DNA from: Stictocephala bisonia
Taxonomy: Eukaryota; Arthropoda; Insecta; Hemiptera; Membracidae
DNA length: 64,000 nt
Direction of reading: 5' to 3'
NCBI GenBank assembly: GCA_035578905.1
Contig: JAQJVL010000310.1
Span: 1-64,000 of the forward strand
Both the position numbers and the translations under genes were made by a program. The number at the start of each line of letters is the position of its first letter. Position 1 is the first letter of the stretch. The notes below the pieces were generated by a model. It was not told the DNA's origin. It worked only from the letters and a program-made list of their open reading frames with translations, and did no database searches. Shown piece by piece: positions 59,501 to 62,294 of this stretch.

Positions 59501-62294
59501 AATCTACACTCAGATCAATTGGAAGTGAGACGCCACACTACATTAGACAAGGTGAAGGAAATAGAAAAAAAAAAAAAAAACAAACCCTAGAGAGAGATAA
59601 TAAAGTAACACTAGGAATGGAAAACAATGTGGTAGAACTAGAAACTTCCTTATCACCTGTATAATACAGAGAAAAAAAGGAGCAACCAGGGGCGATGTAG
59701 TAAATCTTCTTAAGCTTATGGATATTCAAATAAATAAGGGAGACATTAAAACTTACCAATTGTTTGGTAAAAGTAACCCTGTCCCTATGATGACCCAATT
59801 TACGTCAAGAGAATATCAGGACATAATAGTATATAAGGAACAGAAAATCAAACTAAAGGTCTCTCAATTCCACTAAGATGCTCATCCAGACCAAATAATT
59901 TCCTTCAATTACCACCTGGCACCTTACTTCTCTGATCCAATGGCCAAAACAAACCAGGCTAAGCACAATGAAGCCTTCAAGTATATATGGATGAATGGGA
60001 GCTAAATTATGGTGAAAAAGGCAGTCCATCTAAGGCAATACAAATCATAACCCATAAAGACCTTAATAAAATAAACTAGCTTACATCCTTCACTGTAAGT
60101 AGGCCTAAAGATTATTTATATTTAACCCTTTGTGTTGGGATGGTCAGCTGTGTTCGGATGGTCTAGCCACAATAGAGCACTCTTAGGTGTCTACTGTGTG
60201 GCACTTAACAAGCCAATGGGCAACCGTTAGGTCTGCATGTGCAAAGAACACATTAGTGATCTCAAGTCCCGTTTTGAAGGGTGAGTTGGGTGATAAGTTG
60301 GCAAAGGGGCAGTATGATTTGTATGTGGACAGTAACATTTTATTAATAAAGTATCTAACGCTTTTGCATACAAAACTAATAAGAAAACAACTGCAATTAG
60401 TAATATTTTGTTTAGAGTGTCAGAGAGGCAGATAATTGTGTACAAGAGAGAGGATCTGACCACTCCGTTGGCAACAGTGGGACTGGACGTCTCTCCTGCA
60501 ATTCTTATACCTTACTATGATGAAGATAGTTCTACACTCTTCCTTACTGGAAAGGTAATGTATAGTGTACATTAGCTCTTTGACGCTAGTTTAGAAGAAT
60601 TGAAAAAAAACCAGTTTTTTTGGGAATTTATGTTTACTTTTCTTCAGTTTTATGTTTCATAATACATGTTAGAAAGATTATAAAACTTTAGTTGAGTGTT
60701 CATGGATTGTGTGTCAAGTTTCTCTGATGGTAACTTATTTTAAGGTTTTTAAAATGTATGTTCAAAGAAGTTTAATTAAGTTGACTTAAAAGTTTAACAT
60801 TAAATTGTTTATATGTATCTTTGATGACAACAGATTAACTTGTTTAAGACTAATAAGATATATGGCCAAGTCTGGGTCAAACTAAAAACTATCCAATATT
60901 AAAATCAGCTATATCACAAGTTCTTTAGCATGTTTCTCTGTTTAAAAGGGAGAGGTTGGACATATGTGTATACCGATTCTAAAAGTAAATGAACTAAAAA
61001 TTAATATTTGATTGTTTTTCATTTTGATTACAGGGTGATTCTACAATCTATGCCTTTGAGGTATGCTGTGAACCTCCTTTCCTGTGTCCTTTGAGTCATC
61101 ACCGCTGCGCCTCCCTCCATCAGGGGCTCTCTTTCCTGCCCAAGAGATCCTGCGACGTGTCTATTGTGGAGTTTGCCAAAGCACTTCGACTTACCAACAC
61201 CACAATCGAACCATTATCCTTTACTGTTCCCAGGATAAAAGTGAGAGTACTACAATTTTAGATTGAAATAATTGTATCATTTACCATTGTATTTGGGTTT
61301 AAGTATTAGAGAGGACTTTACAGTCCTAACTTCGCCCCTTTAATAAAGATATTTTTATTCATTCATTCATTGTATGAGAGTTATGTAATGAAAACACACT
61401 AGACCATTAACTAGTGGAAAATGTGGTTAGAAGCTAGAAGCTTACCACATCCAGTTATTTAACAAGAAAATTAAATAAATGCATTGTATTCTGATCTCTA
61501 AGATAAGGAGTTTTGATAATGTAATGATAATTGTAAATATAATACATTTTATAAGGCTCCTTTAATTATCTTAACATAATTGTAGTATTTCTTACAGTAC
61601 ATTATAAAATTTTTTGAATGGAACGAGTTAGAATATTCACAAATTTAAAACTTTTATTCCAAAATCTGTTAAAAATAATTAACTATCAAAGGAATTTCCA
61701 AAAGAATTTTAAAAAATTAAAGTTTGCTTTCCTGTCAAAAAAAAAACTTAAAACCTAAACGATTCAGGAACTTGACCTATTGTGAAAATCTTACTATATA
61801 CTACTATAATGTTGTGTTTATTGGCATGGTCATTCCAAACAAATTGAACACAGTACCACAATACGTAACTAAAGAAGTCACTGTATTGAGTGAGTTGCCA
61901 TACCTATAAACACATTCTTAAATTTGTGTGAGTGATAAGTAGCAACAAGACATTCTTTCCGGATGTACCTTGTCTTTAATTGGCTCTACTTAAATTACTA
62001 TGAGTGGGTTTTAACTAAACAATTAAACAATAAACAAAAATATGGCTTGGAATTGCCTTTATCTTTGGAGTATTGTAGGTTTCTTTTTTATCCATTTCTA
62101 CTATAAGATGTATTTTTAATGCCATGTAAGGAGGCTAATGTACATGTTTATGTTGTAGAGTGATTTGTTCCAAGACGACTTGTTCCCGCCCACCAAGGTG
62201 ACATGGGAGGCCACCATGTCAGCCGCTCAGTGGTTTGCCGGTTCCAATATCCAAGCACGACGGGTCAGCCTTAAACCTGAGGGCATGGACAATT
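5376..62294 (+). CDS. pod1: pod1 / coronin-7 gene, 20 coding exons, 3' end outside window
   Basis: Spliced coding sequence (exons listed separately) gives 1,175 codons plus one base. The start MAWRFKASK is the conserved opening of insect Pod1/coronin-7. Coronin-7 proteins carry two coronin beta-propellers in tandem; known roles are actin (and in flies microtubule) crosslinking in growth cones and Golgi-linked trafficking, in the cytoplasm. Propeller 1 covers about residues 1-400 (motifs VKVWHIPEKG, SVSWKRDGR, RDLRNFSQPEKT, PLFDPDTNM), the linker about 400-780, propeller 2 about 780-1170 (SKFRHLKGTP, VPLSGPGGKIAVFEL, DFAWDPFNNRRIAV, VKVWDLTRAHEP, MSWSTCGN, GFDKVSERQI). From memory human CORO7 is about 925 aa and fly Pod1 about 1,070, so the linker here is long. 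Exon phases all agree and no stop interrupts. The last exon ends in a split codon, so the C-terminal tail lies beyond 64000. No other host gene was found in the introns. Confidence 0.96.
5639..6144. mobile_element. Pogo/mariner-like MITE in intron 1
   Basis: Ends are inverted repeats: AGTAAAACCTCACAATCTTG at the left and, inverted at the right, AGTATAACCTCACTGACTTG (about 19 of 23 positions match over the full arm). TA dinucleotides flank both ends, as expected for Tc1/mariner/pogo insertions. No transposase. Intron 1 (5555-6784) is otherwise featureless, with a poly(A) run near 6295. Confidence 0.65.
6785..6933 (+). CDS. pod1: pod1 exon 2
   Basis: Residues 54-103. Acceptor ttttttag, donor gtgaga. 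Encodes SCLAVLPIDDCGRKSK and AHTDTITDMDFSPFHDGLLA, the first WD repeat of propeller 1. The intron splits the glycine codon carried from exon 1 (phase 1), and the exon ends on a whole codon. Confidence 0.95.
6934..8039 (+). other. pod1 intron 2
   Basis: About 1.1 kb of AT-rich intron bounded by gtgaga and aattttcag. I see no coding sequence, transposon or structured repeat in it. Confidence 0.85.
8040..8226 (+). CDS. pod1: pod1 exon 3
   Basis: Residues 104-165 plus one base. Acceptor aattttcag, donor gtgagt. Begins VKVWHIPEKGLEEN and ends in LTLWDITSEKELY, both strongly conserved coronin WD blades. An in-frame ATG upstream at 7992 belongs to the intron read-through and not to the protein. Confidence 0.95.
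8227..10772 (+). other. pod1 intron 3
   Basis: 2.5-kb intron. It contains the deleted mariner (about 9560-10165). Two GC-richer unclassified blocks are 9060-9370 and 10280-10430; neither shows protein similarity or clear terminal repeats to my reading. Confidence 0.7.
9560..10165 (-). pseudogene. Mariner transposase, internally deleted
   Basis: On the minus strand about 60 residues of mariner N-terminal helix-turn-helix (VWTMIDCLNTKGIKATDIYL ending in VQQWVGAFKDGKT, within 10128-9841) run straight into the mariner C-terminus: DHPPYSPNF followed by DFHFFLKLKKHLGS, then ADFFEEGFKILVAGYEKCLN near 9640-9840. DHPPYSPDLAPCDFHLF-like sequence is the third catalytic block of DD34D mariners. The region between, with the first two catalytic aspartates, is missing, and a stop interrupts the C-terminal part. 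It cannot transpose on its own. Confidence 0.8.
10773..10990 (+). CDS. pod1: pod1 exon 4
   Basis: Residues 166-238. Acceptor atatcag, donor gtaagt. Encodes GHKDVVQSVSWKRDGR, CKDKQLRIIDPR and TNRILTTGFDS, the coronin blade-3 block followed by the GFDS turn. Completes the serine codon split with exon 3. Confidence 0.95.
11667..14882. mobile_element. Non-autonomous hAT element in intron 4
   Basis: Terminal inverted repeats TAGGGTTGTGCGAGTA (left) and, inverted, TAGGGATGTGCGAGTA (right) are flanked by a perfect 8-bp duplication ATAAAAAG (11659-11666 and 14883-14890), the hAT hallmark. Subterminal DNA is full of ACTCGA/TCGAGT motifs (11690-11770 and 14800-14870), likely transposase-binding repeats by analogy with other hATs. 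No transposase was recognised inside. The 3.2-kb interior carries the minisatellite at 12752-13390. It nearly fills intron 4 (10991-15000). Confidence 0.88.
12752..13390. repeat. 36-bp minisatellite inside hAT element
   Basis: Imperfect tandem copies of a roughly 36-bp unit containing CATTGTACGTGTATGGGTGG and runs of GGGCGGGTGGG. Copies are diverged and interrupted between about 13210 and 13340. Because 36 is a multiple of three, the array yields open frames on both strands (Cys/Gly-rich on plus, Thr/His/Pro-rich on minus), which are not genes. Confidence 0.9.
15001..15083 (+). CDS. pod1: pod1 exon 5
   Basis: Residues 239-266 (last codon split). Acceptor ttttccag, donor gtaagt. Encodes REVFIRDLRNFSQPEKT and DSSTG, a conserved coronin-7 signature. 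This short exon sits between two transposon-loaded introns of 4.0 kb and 7.9 kb. Confidence 0.95.
15287..15420 (-). repeat. tRNA-derived SINE, copy 1
   Basis: On the minus strand there is a tRNA-like head with A box TGGCTCAGTGG and B box GGTTTGAATCTC, followed by a short unrelated body ending in CCTATGTGAACTGGCG. It matches the copy at 38904-39035 over its length. Not a functional tRNA: the B box is degraded and no matching acceptor stem is evident. Confidence 0.75.
15478..15795. repeat. 36-bp minisatellite, second array (intron 5)
   Basis: About nine copies of a 36-bp unit beginning ACCACTGTACGTGTAGGGGC followed by GGGCGGGTGGGTCAGT. It is clearly the same family as the array in the hAT element at 12752-13390, but lies 600 bp outside that element and is more homogeneous. 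Open frames across it are artefacts of the unit length. Confidence 0.92.
16130..17054. other. GC-richer unclassified block, left part of interrupted repeat
   Basis: 16130-16520 is distinctly GC-richer than the intron around it. Together with 21634-22060, from which it is separated by the hAT element, it may be one older repeat (perhaps an LTR or LTR-element remnant). I could not find matching terminal repeats or protein domains. Confidence 0.3.
17678..20215 (-). CDS. hAT-family transposase (ZMYM/DUF4371-type), 845 aa
   Basis: Cut-and-paste transposase, uninterrupted from ATG (MGPKKRSGSEFKK) to stop. Visible parts: basic start and acidic stretch (51-58, DEEEDDEE); TTF-type zinc-finger region with C180, C183 and candidate H209 and H217; RNase-H-like core with FDCTPD (D360) and GFDNGSNM (D429) as likely first two catalytic acids; CVAHRLNL (457-464) and TRW (514-516), conserved in hATs; a C-terminal dimerisation domain with CERSFSKLK, giving catalytic E788, then NYLRSSM and RLTNLAILSIE. 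Length and order fit the zinc-finger-MYM-like hAT group often annotated in insects as zinc finger MYM-type protein 1-like. All three acidic residues are present, so it may be active; this is inference. The ATG lies about 60 bp from the nested MITE, which may sit in the promoter. Confidence 0.95.
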   Translation of the reverse strand: MGPKKRSGSEFKKIRNRKEQDNKKLASALGNWLKNENTSNNPGPSEPQIQDEEEDDEEVHGRETHTEDFCKSNMVLEDPTSHITPIEIDTNLEESSGNCSFQQIEYEDPRKWPTNFRLDTVRCKIVEKGPQMINLENHMFPCSDDGRRFSQKWVYKTLPNGENVKRQWLLYSQSKDVLFCFPCLLFSKDDKKDKSVFSNIEEGFNDWRHLNPCIVNHVRSILHRDSYIQWKELEIGLQTGKSVDAGHQKLIQAETDKWTNILKYIVDVILHCARNNLALRGGSDLIGDSNCGVFLSTLKLISHYNPQLAKHIETVKHGKNVTSYFSPLIQNEVIDLLGSNVRSEILRKIKRAKYFSIMFDCTPDTAHLEQMSQVIRYVTIEDGKCSVEESFVVFVITHQKTGRGISQEILEKLKTDDLDIQNCRGQGFDNGSNMAGKYEGVQTHISQLNDLATFVPCVAHRLNLVGVHAAEVSVMMTTFFGKVLDFFKFFSSSTSRWEALLGCLNTTLKRRCDTRWSSRRQAVTSLKNGLTSVYKILISMTDRDNDWNADTVSGAMKVLKQIDFEFVSLLEMWSDILVSVDCTNKALQGKGTTLDVASSLLLGLAKKVEEMHKEGVTKFLENAKATCDSLTIPSEFPSKRIKKVEMMAGELAEDQSRTLGPQKLFEKECYAVFDKISSEMGKRAEIYHQVSSDFSFLSGKSLSQQSISHLEKCANGLKYSRDVDTVELVNEFSSFKYHANELFENIEKATHLDILTAISKYGLRDAYPNIEVAIRIFLTMPVSVASCERSFSKLKIIKNYLRSSMNEARLTNLAILSIEYNIASKIDYNDVIKEFAKLKARKVKF
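20274..20829. mobile_element. Pogo/Tigger-like MITE nested in hAT element
   Basis: Inverted ends CAGTAGAATCTCGATTATCC and, reversed from the right, CAGTAGAGTCTCGATTATCC (one mismatch in 20), flanked by TA on both sides. 556 bp, no transposase. The ATTATCCG-type ends are typical of pogo/Tigger families. It inserted after the hAT element and lies 59 bp upstream of its transposase start codon. Confidence 0.92.
21634..23023. other. Rest of intron 5
   Basis: 21634-22060 resumes the sequence interrupted by the hAT insertion, including a CCTCCGACTGCCACCCGTGA stretch and a G-run near 22025. From 22070 to 23023 I see only AT-rich intron, with no coding or repeat structure. Confidence 0.5.
23024..23116 (+). 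CDS. pod1: pod1 exon 6
   Basis: Residues 266-297. Acceptor ttttttttacag, donor gtctgt. Encodes ILIPLFDPDTNMLFLAGKGD followed by TTISYLEVID, the GKGD motif typical of coronin propellers. Phase 2 in and phase 2 out. Confidence 0.95.
23640..24060 (-). mobile_element. Non-LTR retrotransposon C-terminal fragment
   Basis: Minus-strand frame 24039-23653 reads RSAEMKFLRTMVGKTRGDSI, then SRLNWYGHVKRIEDGG and LRGRPRRRWLDQIKLDI. The WYGHVKR...RGRPR.RWLD pattern marks the C-terminal region after the reverse transcriptase in one group of animal LINEs. No RT core remains. Intron 6. Confidence 0.75.
24270..25612 (+). mobile_element. Jockey/CR1-like non-LTR fragment, plus strand
   Basis: With frame breaks, the plus strand shows RT block SISSISTFSKVIEKLF (about 24345-24395, compare NYRPISLLSTFSKVIEKL), a palm-like DYSKDLTV..KQLLEKL stretch near 24610-24660, a degraded YDDVTV catalytic box near 24835, and a LINE C-terminus with WNTLPEELKKT and FYSPKEFG near 25395-25505. 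It ends near AATAAAGAAAGATGATTTGA. Multiple stops; dead. Confidence 0.75.
25911..26073 (+). CDS. pod1: pod1 exon 7
   Basis: Residues 297-351. Acceptor attattgcag, donor gtactt. Encodes DPYLVEGIRHSGEQTKGACL then VPKRALNVMQAEVNRVLQLT, the strongly conserved block that closes propeller 1 in coronins. Confidence 0.95.
26074..26890 (+). other. pod1 intron 7
   Basis: 817 bases of AT-rich intron; nothing recognisable beyond splice sites. Confidence 0.85.
26891..27031 (+). CDS. pod1: pod1 exon 8
   Basis: Residues 352-398. Acceptor tttgttag, donor gtcagt. Encodes SYRDFHGDLFPETTAAES and LDPNNKELIQ. YRDFHGDLFP-type sequence marks the C-terminal extension packed against the bottom of a coronin propeller. 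Confidence 0.94.
27032..29161 (+). other. pod1 intron 8
   Basis: 2.1 kb, very AT-rich. No coding region, terminal repeats or tandem arrays seen. A CAGTAAACCCTGC near 28214 resembles a pogo-type end, but I found no partner. Confidence 0.7.
29162..29638 (+). CDS. pod1: pod1 exon 9 (linker)
   Basis: Residues 399-557, the largest exon. Acceptor aaaaatag, donor gtgatc. It starts VHRGPLSAV and passes into low-complexity linker: SPPPPQKSFRNNIAAARNMF, an Asn/Glu/Lys-rich stretch, then PPKPLPRRTSS and a Thr/Val/Pro-rich segment. The basic PxLPRR and RPRTNS runs look like possible SH3-binding or phosphorylation sites, which is inference. Reading past the donor continues in frame for about 90 codons of intron, so exon skipping or retention cannot be judged from sequence alone. 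Confidence 0.92.
30604..31130 (-). mobile_element. Non-LTR retrotransposon 3' fragment in intron 9
   Basis: Reading the minus strand, the sequence ends in AGGAGCTACGCTCCTAAC and ATAAATGATTGATTGATTGA at about 30604-30670. This is a stem-loop plus short tandem tail typical of CR1/jockey 3' ends. The similar 3' UTR at about 34941-35000 shares the GTAGCTA-type hairpin idea. The body up to about 31130 resembles broken RT C-terminus but is too decayed for firm assignment. Confidence 0.5.
31258..31491 (+). CDS. pod1: pod1 exon 10 (linker)
   Basis: Residues 558-635. Acceptor ttttttacag, donor gtatat. Encodes PRLGPKPFTPPKLSLDN, then a Pro/Ala/Thr/Ser-rich spacer. Frame is kept with exons 9 and 11. 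The composition (GC-rich Pro/Ala codons) is unlike the AT-rich surroundings, as expected for a real linker exon. Confidence 0.9.
31582..31677 (+). CDS. pod1: pod1 exon 11 (linker)
   Basis: Residues 636-667. Acceptor ttttcacaag after an intron of only 90 bases, donor gtatgt. Encodes EELTNGEEELLDSGGGGD then STAERVRLWAE. The neighbouring 90-base intron is by far the smallest in the gene. Confidence 0.9.
31948..32157 (+). CDS. pod1: pod1 exon 12 (linker)
   Basis: Residues 668-737. Acceptor atgatag, donor gtaata. Encodes VERRSDTKSGGGDSDNS, GIRSSIAERRRLYENRSMS and TPLRRRDSLK. The Ala-Glu-Arg-rich pieces here and in exon 11 may form short helices. Followed by the 16.9-kb intron 12. Confidence 0.91.
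32363..33059. mobile_element. TTAA-flanked MITE with repeated palindromes (intron 12)
   Basis: TTAA at both ends, inverted termini TTAACATGTTCACT and (reversed) TTAACACGTTCACT. Inside, at least six copies of a palindrome-like module based on ACGAGATCTCGGGGTCTCGT lie at about 32381, 32553, 32611, 32797, 32943 and 32987, roughly 60-190 bp apart. TTAA target choice suggests mobilisation by a piggyBac-type transposase. No coding sequence. Confidence 0.75.
33121..33240 (-). repeat. 3' LTR (120 bp)
   Basis: Direct repeat of 36425-36544. Contains AATAAATATCATTTATT on the minus strand, which could supply a polyadenylation signal. Exact outer edge uncertain by about 8 bp, because the TGTT..AACA ends could also define a 112-bp repeat. 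Confidence 0.78.
33420..34765 (-). pseudogene. Retrotransposon gag-like gene, broken
   Basis: Minus strand, several frames interrupted by stops: 34765-34511 (Gln/Asn-rich start, coiled-coil-like), 34468-34259 (Lys/Ile/Glu-rich coiled coil), 34250-34065 ending NWTDFEQAFINKYWN, which matches the W..F...F...FW core of retrotransposon gag proteins, then about 34060-33420 with a Gln/Asn/Arg-rich nucleocapsid-like tail. I saw no zinc knuckle. Gag packages element RNA in Ty3/gypsy-like elements; this copy carries at least three interruptions. Confidence 0.65.
34941..36300 (-). mobile_element. 5'-truncated jockey/CR1 non-LTR element nested in LTR element
   Basis: Minus strand: reverse transcriptase palm [40 protein letters not shown] and catalytic LYADDTTVV (in 36310-35900), then TKFLGLGLDSHLNWG (35858-35532) and a C-terminal piece TYMGRKFFNKLPSDIK (35527-35165). 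Frameshifts separate the three frames. The 3' end is a short tandem tail ATTTATTTATTTATTG at about 34941-34960. The 5' part (endonuclease and RT fingers) is missing, typical of target-primed truncation. Confidence 0.88.
36425..36544 (-). repeat. 5' LTR (120 bp)
   Basis: Direct repeat of 33121-33240, with the tRNA-Lys-type primer-binding site immediately inside at 36411-36423. The sequence just outside (36560-36600) repeats the sequence inside the other LTR. Confidence 0.78.
36600..38159. other. Intron 12 interval, nothing recognised
   Basis: AT-rich sequence with no supported gene, terminal repeat pair or tandem array. Confidence 0.6.
38160..38320. repeat. piggyBac-like element, one end only
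   Basis: Matches the right end of the element at 51246-52682: AAAAAGGCTTGCGAAGCGGA, AAAAGCACCTAGCAGTTG and GGTCCATTCACGATCTAGGG. The flanking TTAA is changed to ATAA. I could not find its other end. Confidence 0.7.
38904..39035 (-). repeat. tRNA-derived SINE, copy 2
   Basis: Same family as 15287-15420. The minus strand has A box TGGCTCAGTGG and B box AGTTCGAATCC, better preserved than in copy 1, followed by the same CCTATGTGAACTGGCG body end. Confidence 0.8.
39036..40983. other. Intron 12 interval, nothing recognised
   Basis: No gene, transposon ends or arrays found, apart from a short ACAGACAGACAGA microsatellite near 39140. Confidence 0.6.
40984..43755. mobile_element. piggyBac-like non-autonomous element A (2.8 kb)
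   Basis: Begins TTAACCCTAGATTGTGA and ends TCACGATCTAAGGTTAA: inverted termini on TTAA, with the CCCTAGA start typical of piggyBac families. Its right end, inverted, matches the left end of element B (51246) through GGCATAATTTATG and CATATGTTTAT blocks, and its left end matches B's right end. A and B are therefore one family in opposite orientation. No transposase recognised. It contains a nested MITE (42141-42935), which explains part of its extra length. Confidence 0.87.
42141..42935. mobile_element. MITE nested in piggyBac-like element A
   Basis: Inverted ends GTGTAAACCGCATCAAAATA and (reversed right end) GTGTGAACCACATCAAAATA, similarity continuing about 9 bases further, flanked by TA on each side. 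795 bp, absent from the corresponding part of element B. Superfamily uncertain (TA target suggests Tc1/mariner-like). Confidence 0.78.
44110..44770 (+). mobile_element. Non-LTR retrotransposon 3' fragment (RNase H / Cys-His region)
   Basis: Plus-strand frame 44320-44685 reads RNETGLRQSRALIQELDRSY, VTGLLTGHNLIHRHMNIMGL and CRLCEDEESSIHILCHCGA. The LLTGH..L..HL..MGL....C..C..EEE...HIL..C pattern is the conserved tail of R1/jockey-type LINE ORF2. RNase-H-like sequence upstream (LVGGQRALFWDQNWPLAS, 44210-44260) is broken by a stop. Note that an AAGGGTTAATGG follows near 44710. Confidence 0.8.
44901..48944. repeat. 26-bp satellite array, about 155 copies, intron 12
   Basis: Uninterrupted tandem copies of a 26-bp unit that can be written CTAACTCACAGTATAGG plus TTGTAGCAC. 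About 4,044 bp, no insertions and the phase is kept throughout. Variants cluster: AACAGTTTAGG units alternate with AACAGTATAGG at about 45260-46400, CTCAACTTACAG units dominate about 46430-47550, and CTAACTCACAG units dominate about 47580-48800. A 468-bp (18-unit) higher-order period is visible in the first cluster. The array ends 68 bp before pod1 exon 13. Confidence 0.98.
49013..49139 (+). CDS. pod1: pod1 exon 13 (end of linker)
   Basis: Residues 738-779. Acceptor cattttcatttgtag type tract, donor gtataa. Encodes QSKSGPLKEEEGN, SSKPESVPATPAPKRTSTVF; the TVFG end leads into propeller 2 in Pod1. The acceptor is only 68 bases after the end of the 26-bp satellite array. Confidence 0.92.
49322..49435 (+). 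CDS. pod1: pod1 exon 14
   Basis: Residues 780-817 (edges split). Acceptor ttgttaag, donor gtaagt. Encodes RVSKFRHLKGTPAHKSAHIE and NIRNLSRQISGECDGFH, the start of the second coronin propeller. It reads SKFRHLKG much as propeller 1 reads RFKASKFK. Confidence 0.95.
49436..50424 (+). other. pod1 intron 14
   Basis: About 1 kb of AT-rich intron with no recognisable element. The small intron 13 (49140-49321) is likewise plain. Confidence 0.8.
50425..50595 (+). CDS. pod1: pod1 exon 15
   Basis: Residues 818-874. Acceptor cttgtttag, donor gtaaga. Encodes NSERVAVPLSGPGGKIAVFE and VMDFAWDPFNNRRIAV, a near-invariant coronin block. Confidence 0.95.
51246..52682. mobile_element. piggyBac-like non-autonomous element B (1.4 kb)
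   Basis: TTAACCCTGGATCATGAGG at the left and TTCACGATCTAGGGTTAA at the right: inverted termini with TTAA on both sides. Same family as element A (40984-43755), in the opposite orientation, and as the fragment at 38160. No transposase seen. Located in intron 15 downstream of exon 15. Confidence 0.88.
52950..54665 (+). mobile_element. Jockey/CR1-like non-LTR retrotransposon, decayed
   Basis: Plus strand, several frames: FGFRQ near 53500, FVRDLLESLDESQPLCGIFC (53530-53600) then DLSKA, LTKLEFYGFKDTSIDLFCSY (53640-53700), LGFTLQGNL near 53920, FKLQKQAIRTIFKLKF near 54120, and a C-terminus near 54340-54470. The 3' end is GATGAATAAAGAATTAAACT at about 54650. It resembles the minus-strand element at 900-2690 (compare FKLQKQAVRIVAQLKF). 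Many stops. Confidence 0.85.
54754..54922. repeat. Dispersed hairpin repeat, copy 1
   Basis: GACAAGTTCACTAACATCAG at 54779 is inverted at about 54848-54867 across a 30-base loop. The tail AATATACTAATTACTGGCCT (54884-54903) is shared with 63181-63270. Likely a MITE or the end of a larger unknown element. Confidence 0.7.
55238..55536 (+). repeat. tRNA-derived SINE, second family
   Basis: Plus strand A box TAGCGTAGTTGG (exact consensus) and B box AGTTCGATCCC about 50 bases later, then a body of about 190 bases and an A-rich tail (AAATATAAAAATAAATATAA). The body differs from the SINEs at 15287 and 38904, so this is a separate family. Confidence 0.78.
55987..56216 (+). CDS. pod1: pod1 exon 16
   Basis: Residues 875-951. 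Acceptor tgtttgcag, donor gtatga. Encodes CDDGTIRLWLVPEGGLTEPT, HSEKIYFIKFHPLAQDVLAS and SYDMTVKVWDLTRAHEPITL, two complete WD repeats ending with WD-type dipeptides. Confidence 0.96.
56217..57759 (+). other. pod1 intron 16
   Basis: 1.5 kb intron. The only notable item is a poly(T) run of about 24 at 57030-57052; no element could be tied to it. Confidence 0.8.
57760..57950 (+). CDS. pod1: pod1 exon 17
   Basis: Residues 952-1014. Acceptor ggtgttttcag, donor gtaagt. Encodes MFSMSWSTCGNLLATVCKDS, VLRVYQPRS and ARVVWALDSAFIVVTGFDK, parallel to exon 4 of propeller 1. Confidence 0.96.
58268..58927. mobile_element. TTAA-flanked MITE in intron 17
   Basis: Left TTAAACTCTTCGCAGGCGG and right CCGTGTGCCAAGGGTTAAA. 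Inverted comparison of CTCTTCGCAGGCGG with CCCTTGGCACACGG gives 10 of 14 matches, with TTAAA on both sides. About 660 bp without recognisable protein. A separate TTAACCCTTTGTGTTGGG at 60122 may be an isolated end of a related element. Confidence 0.6.
59399..59461. repeat. Tandem duplication, two copies of about 32 bp
   Basis: GTCATTCAATTTATGATATT continuing to TAGATTTCA occurs twice back to back. Simple recent duplication in intron 17. Confidence 0.85.
59462..60415. other. Intron 17, right part
   Basis: Contains a poly(A) run near 59563 and a stretch (59460-60110) that is less AT-rich than its surroundings and may be a decayed element, but I could not assign it. Confidence 0.4.
60416..60554 (+). 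CDS. pod1: pod1 exon 18
   Basis: Residues 1015-1061. Acceptor ttttgtttag, donor gtaatg. Encodes VSERQIIVYKREDL, GLDVSPAILIPYYDEDSSTL and FLTGK. Completes the lysine codon of GFDK split with exon 17. Confidence 0.95.
60555..61033 (+). other. pod1 intron 18
   Basis: 479 bases; nothing seen beyond splice sites. Confidence 0.85.
61034..61240 (+). CDS. pod1: pod1 exon 19
   Basis: Residues 1062-1130. Acceptor tgattacag, donor gtgaga. Encodes GDSTIYAFEVCCEPPFLCPL, HHRCASLHQGLSFLPKRSCD and VEFAKALRLTNTTIEPLSFT. The LPKR..DV...E.AKALRL block closes propeller 2 as VPKRALNVMQAEVNRVLQL closes propeller 1. Confidence 0.95.
61266..61372 (+). repeat. Possible LINE 3' tail in intron 19
   Basis: GGACTTTACAGTCCTAAC forms a small hairpin followed by CCTTTAATAAAGATATTTTT and an ATTC tandem tail (61355-61372). 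A hairpin, AATAAA and microsatellite tail is the usual 3' end of CR1/L2/jockey LINEs. No coding part. The rest of intron 19 (to 62158) is plain. Confidence 0.55.
62159..62294 (+). CDS. pod1: pod1 exon 20 (not the last exon)
   Basis: Residues 1131-1175 plus one base. Acceptor tgttgtag, donor gtaaga after GGC ATG GAC AAT T. Encodes SDLFQDDLFPPTKVTWEATM and RRVSLKPEGMDN, the FQDDLFPPT coronin C-terminal extension. No stop codon is reached before the donor, so at least one more exon lies beyond 64000. Confidence 0.95.

Noticed and set aside
60122..60420. Further TTAA MITE starting TTAACCCTTTGTGTTGGG
   Set aside because: No matching inverted end or second TTAA boundary found nearby; mentioned only as a possible relic.
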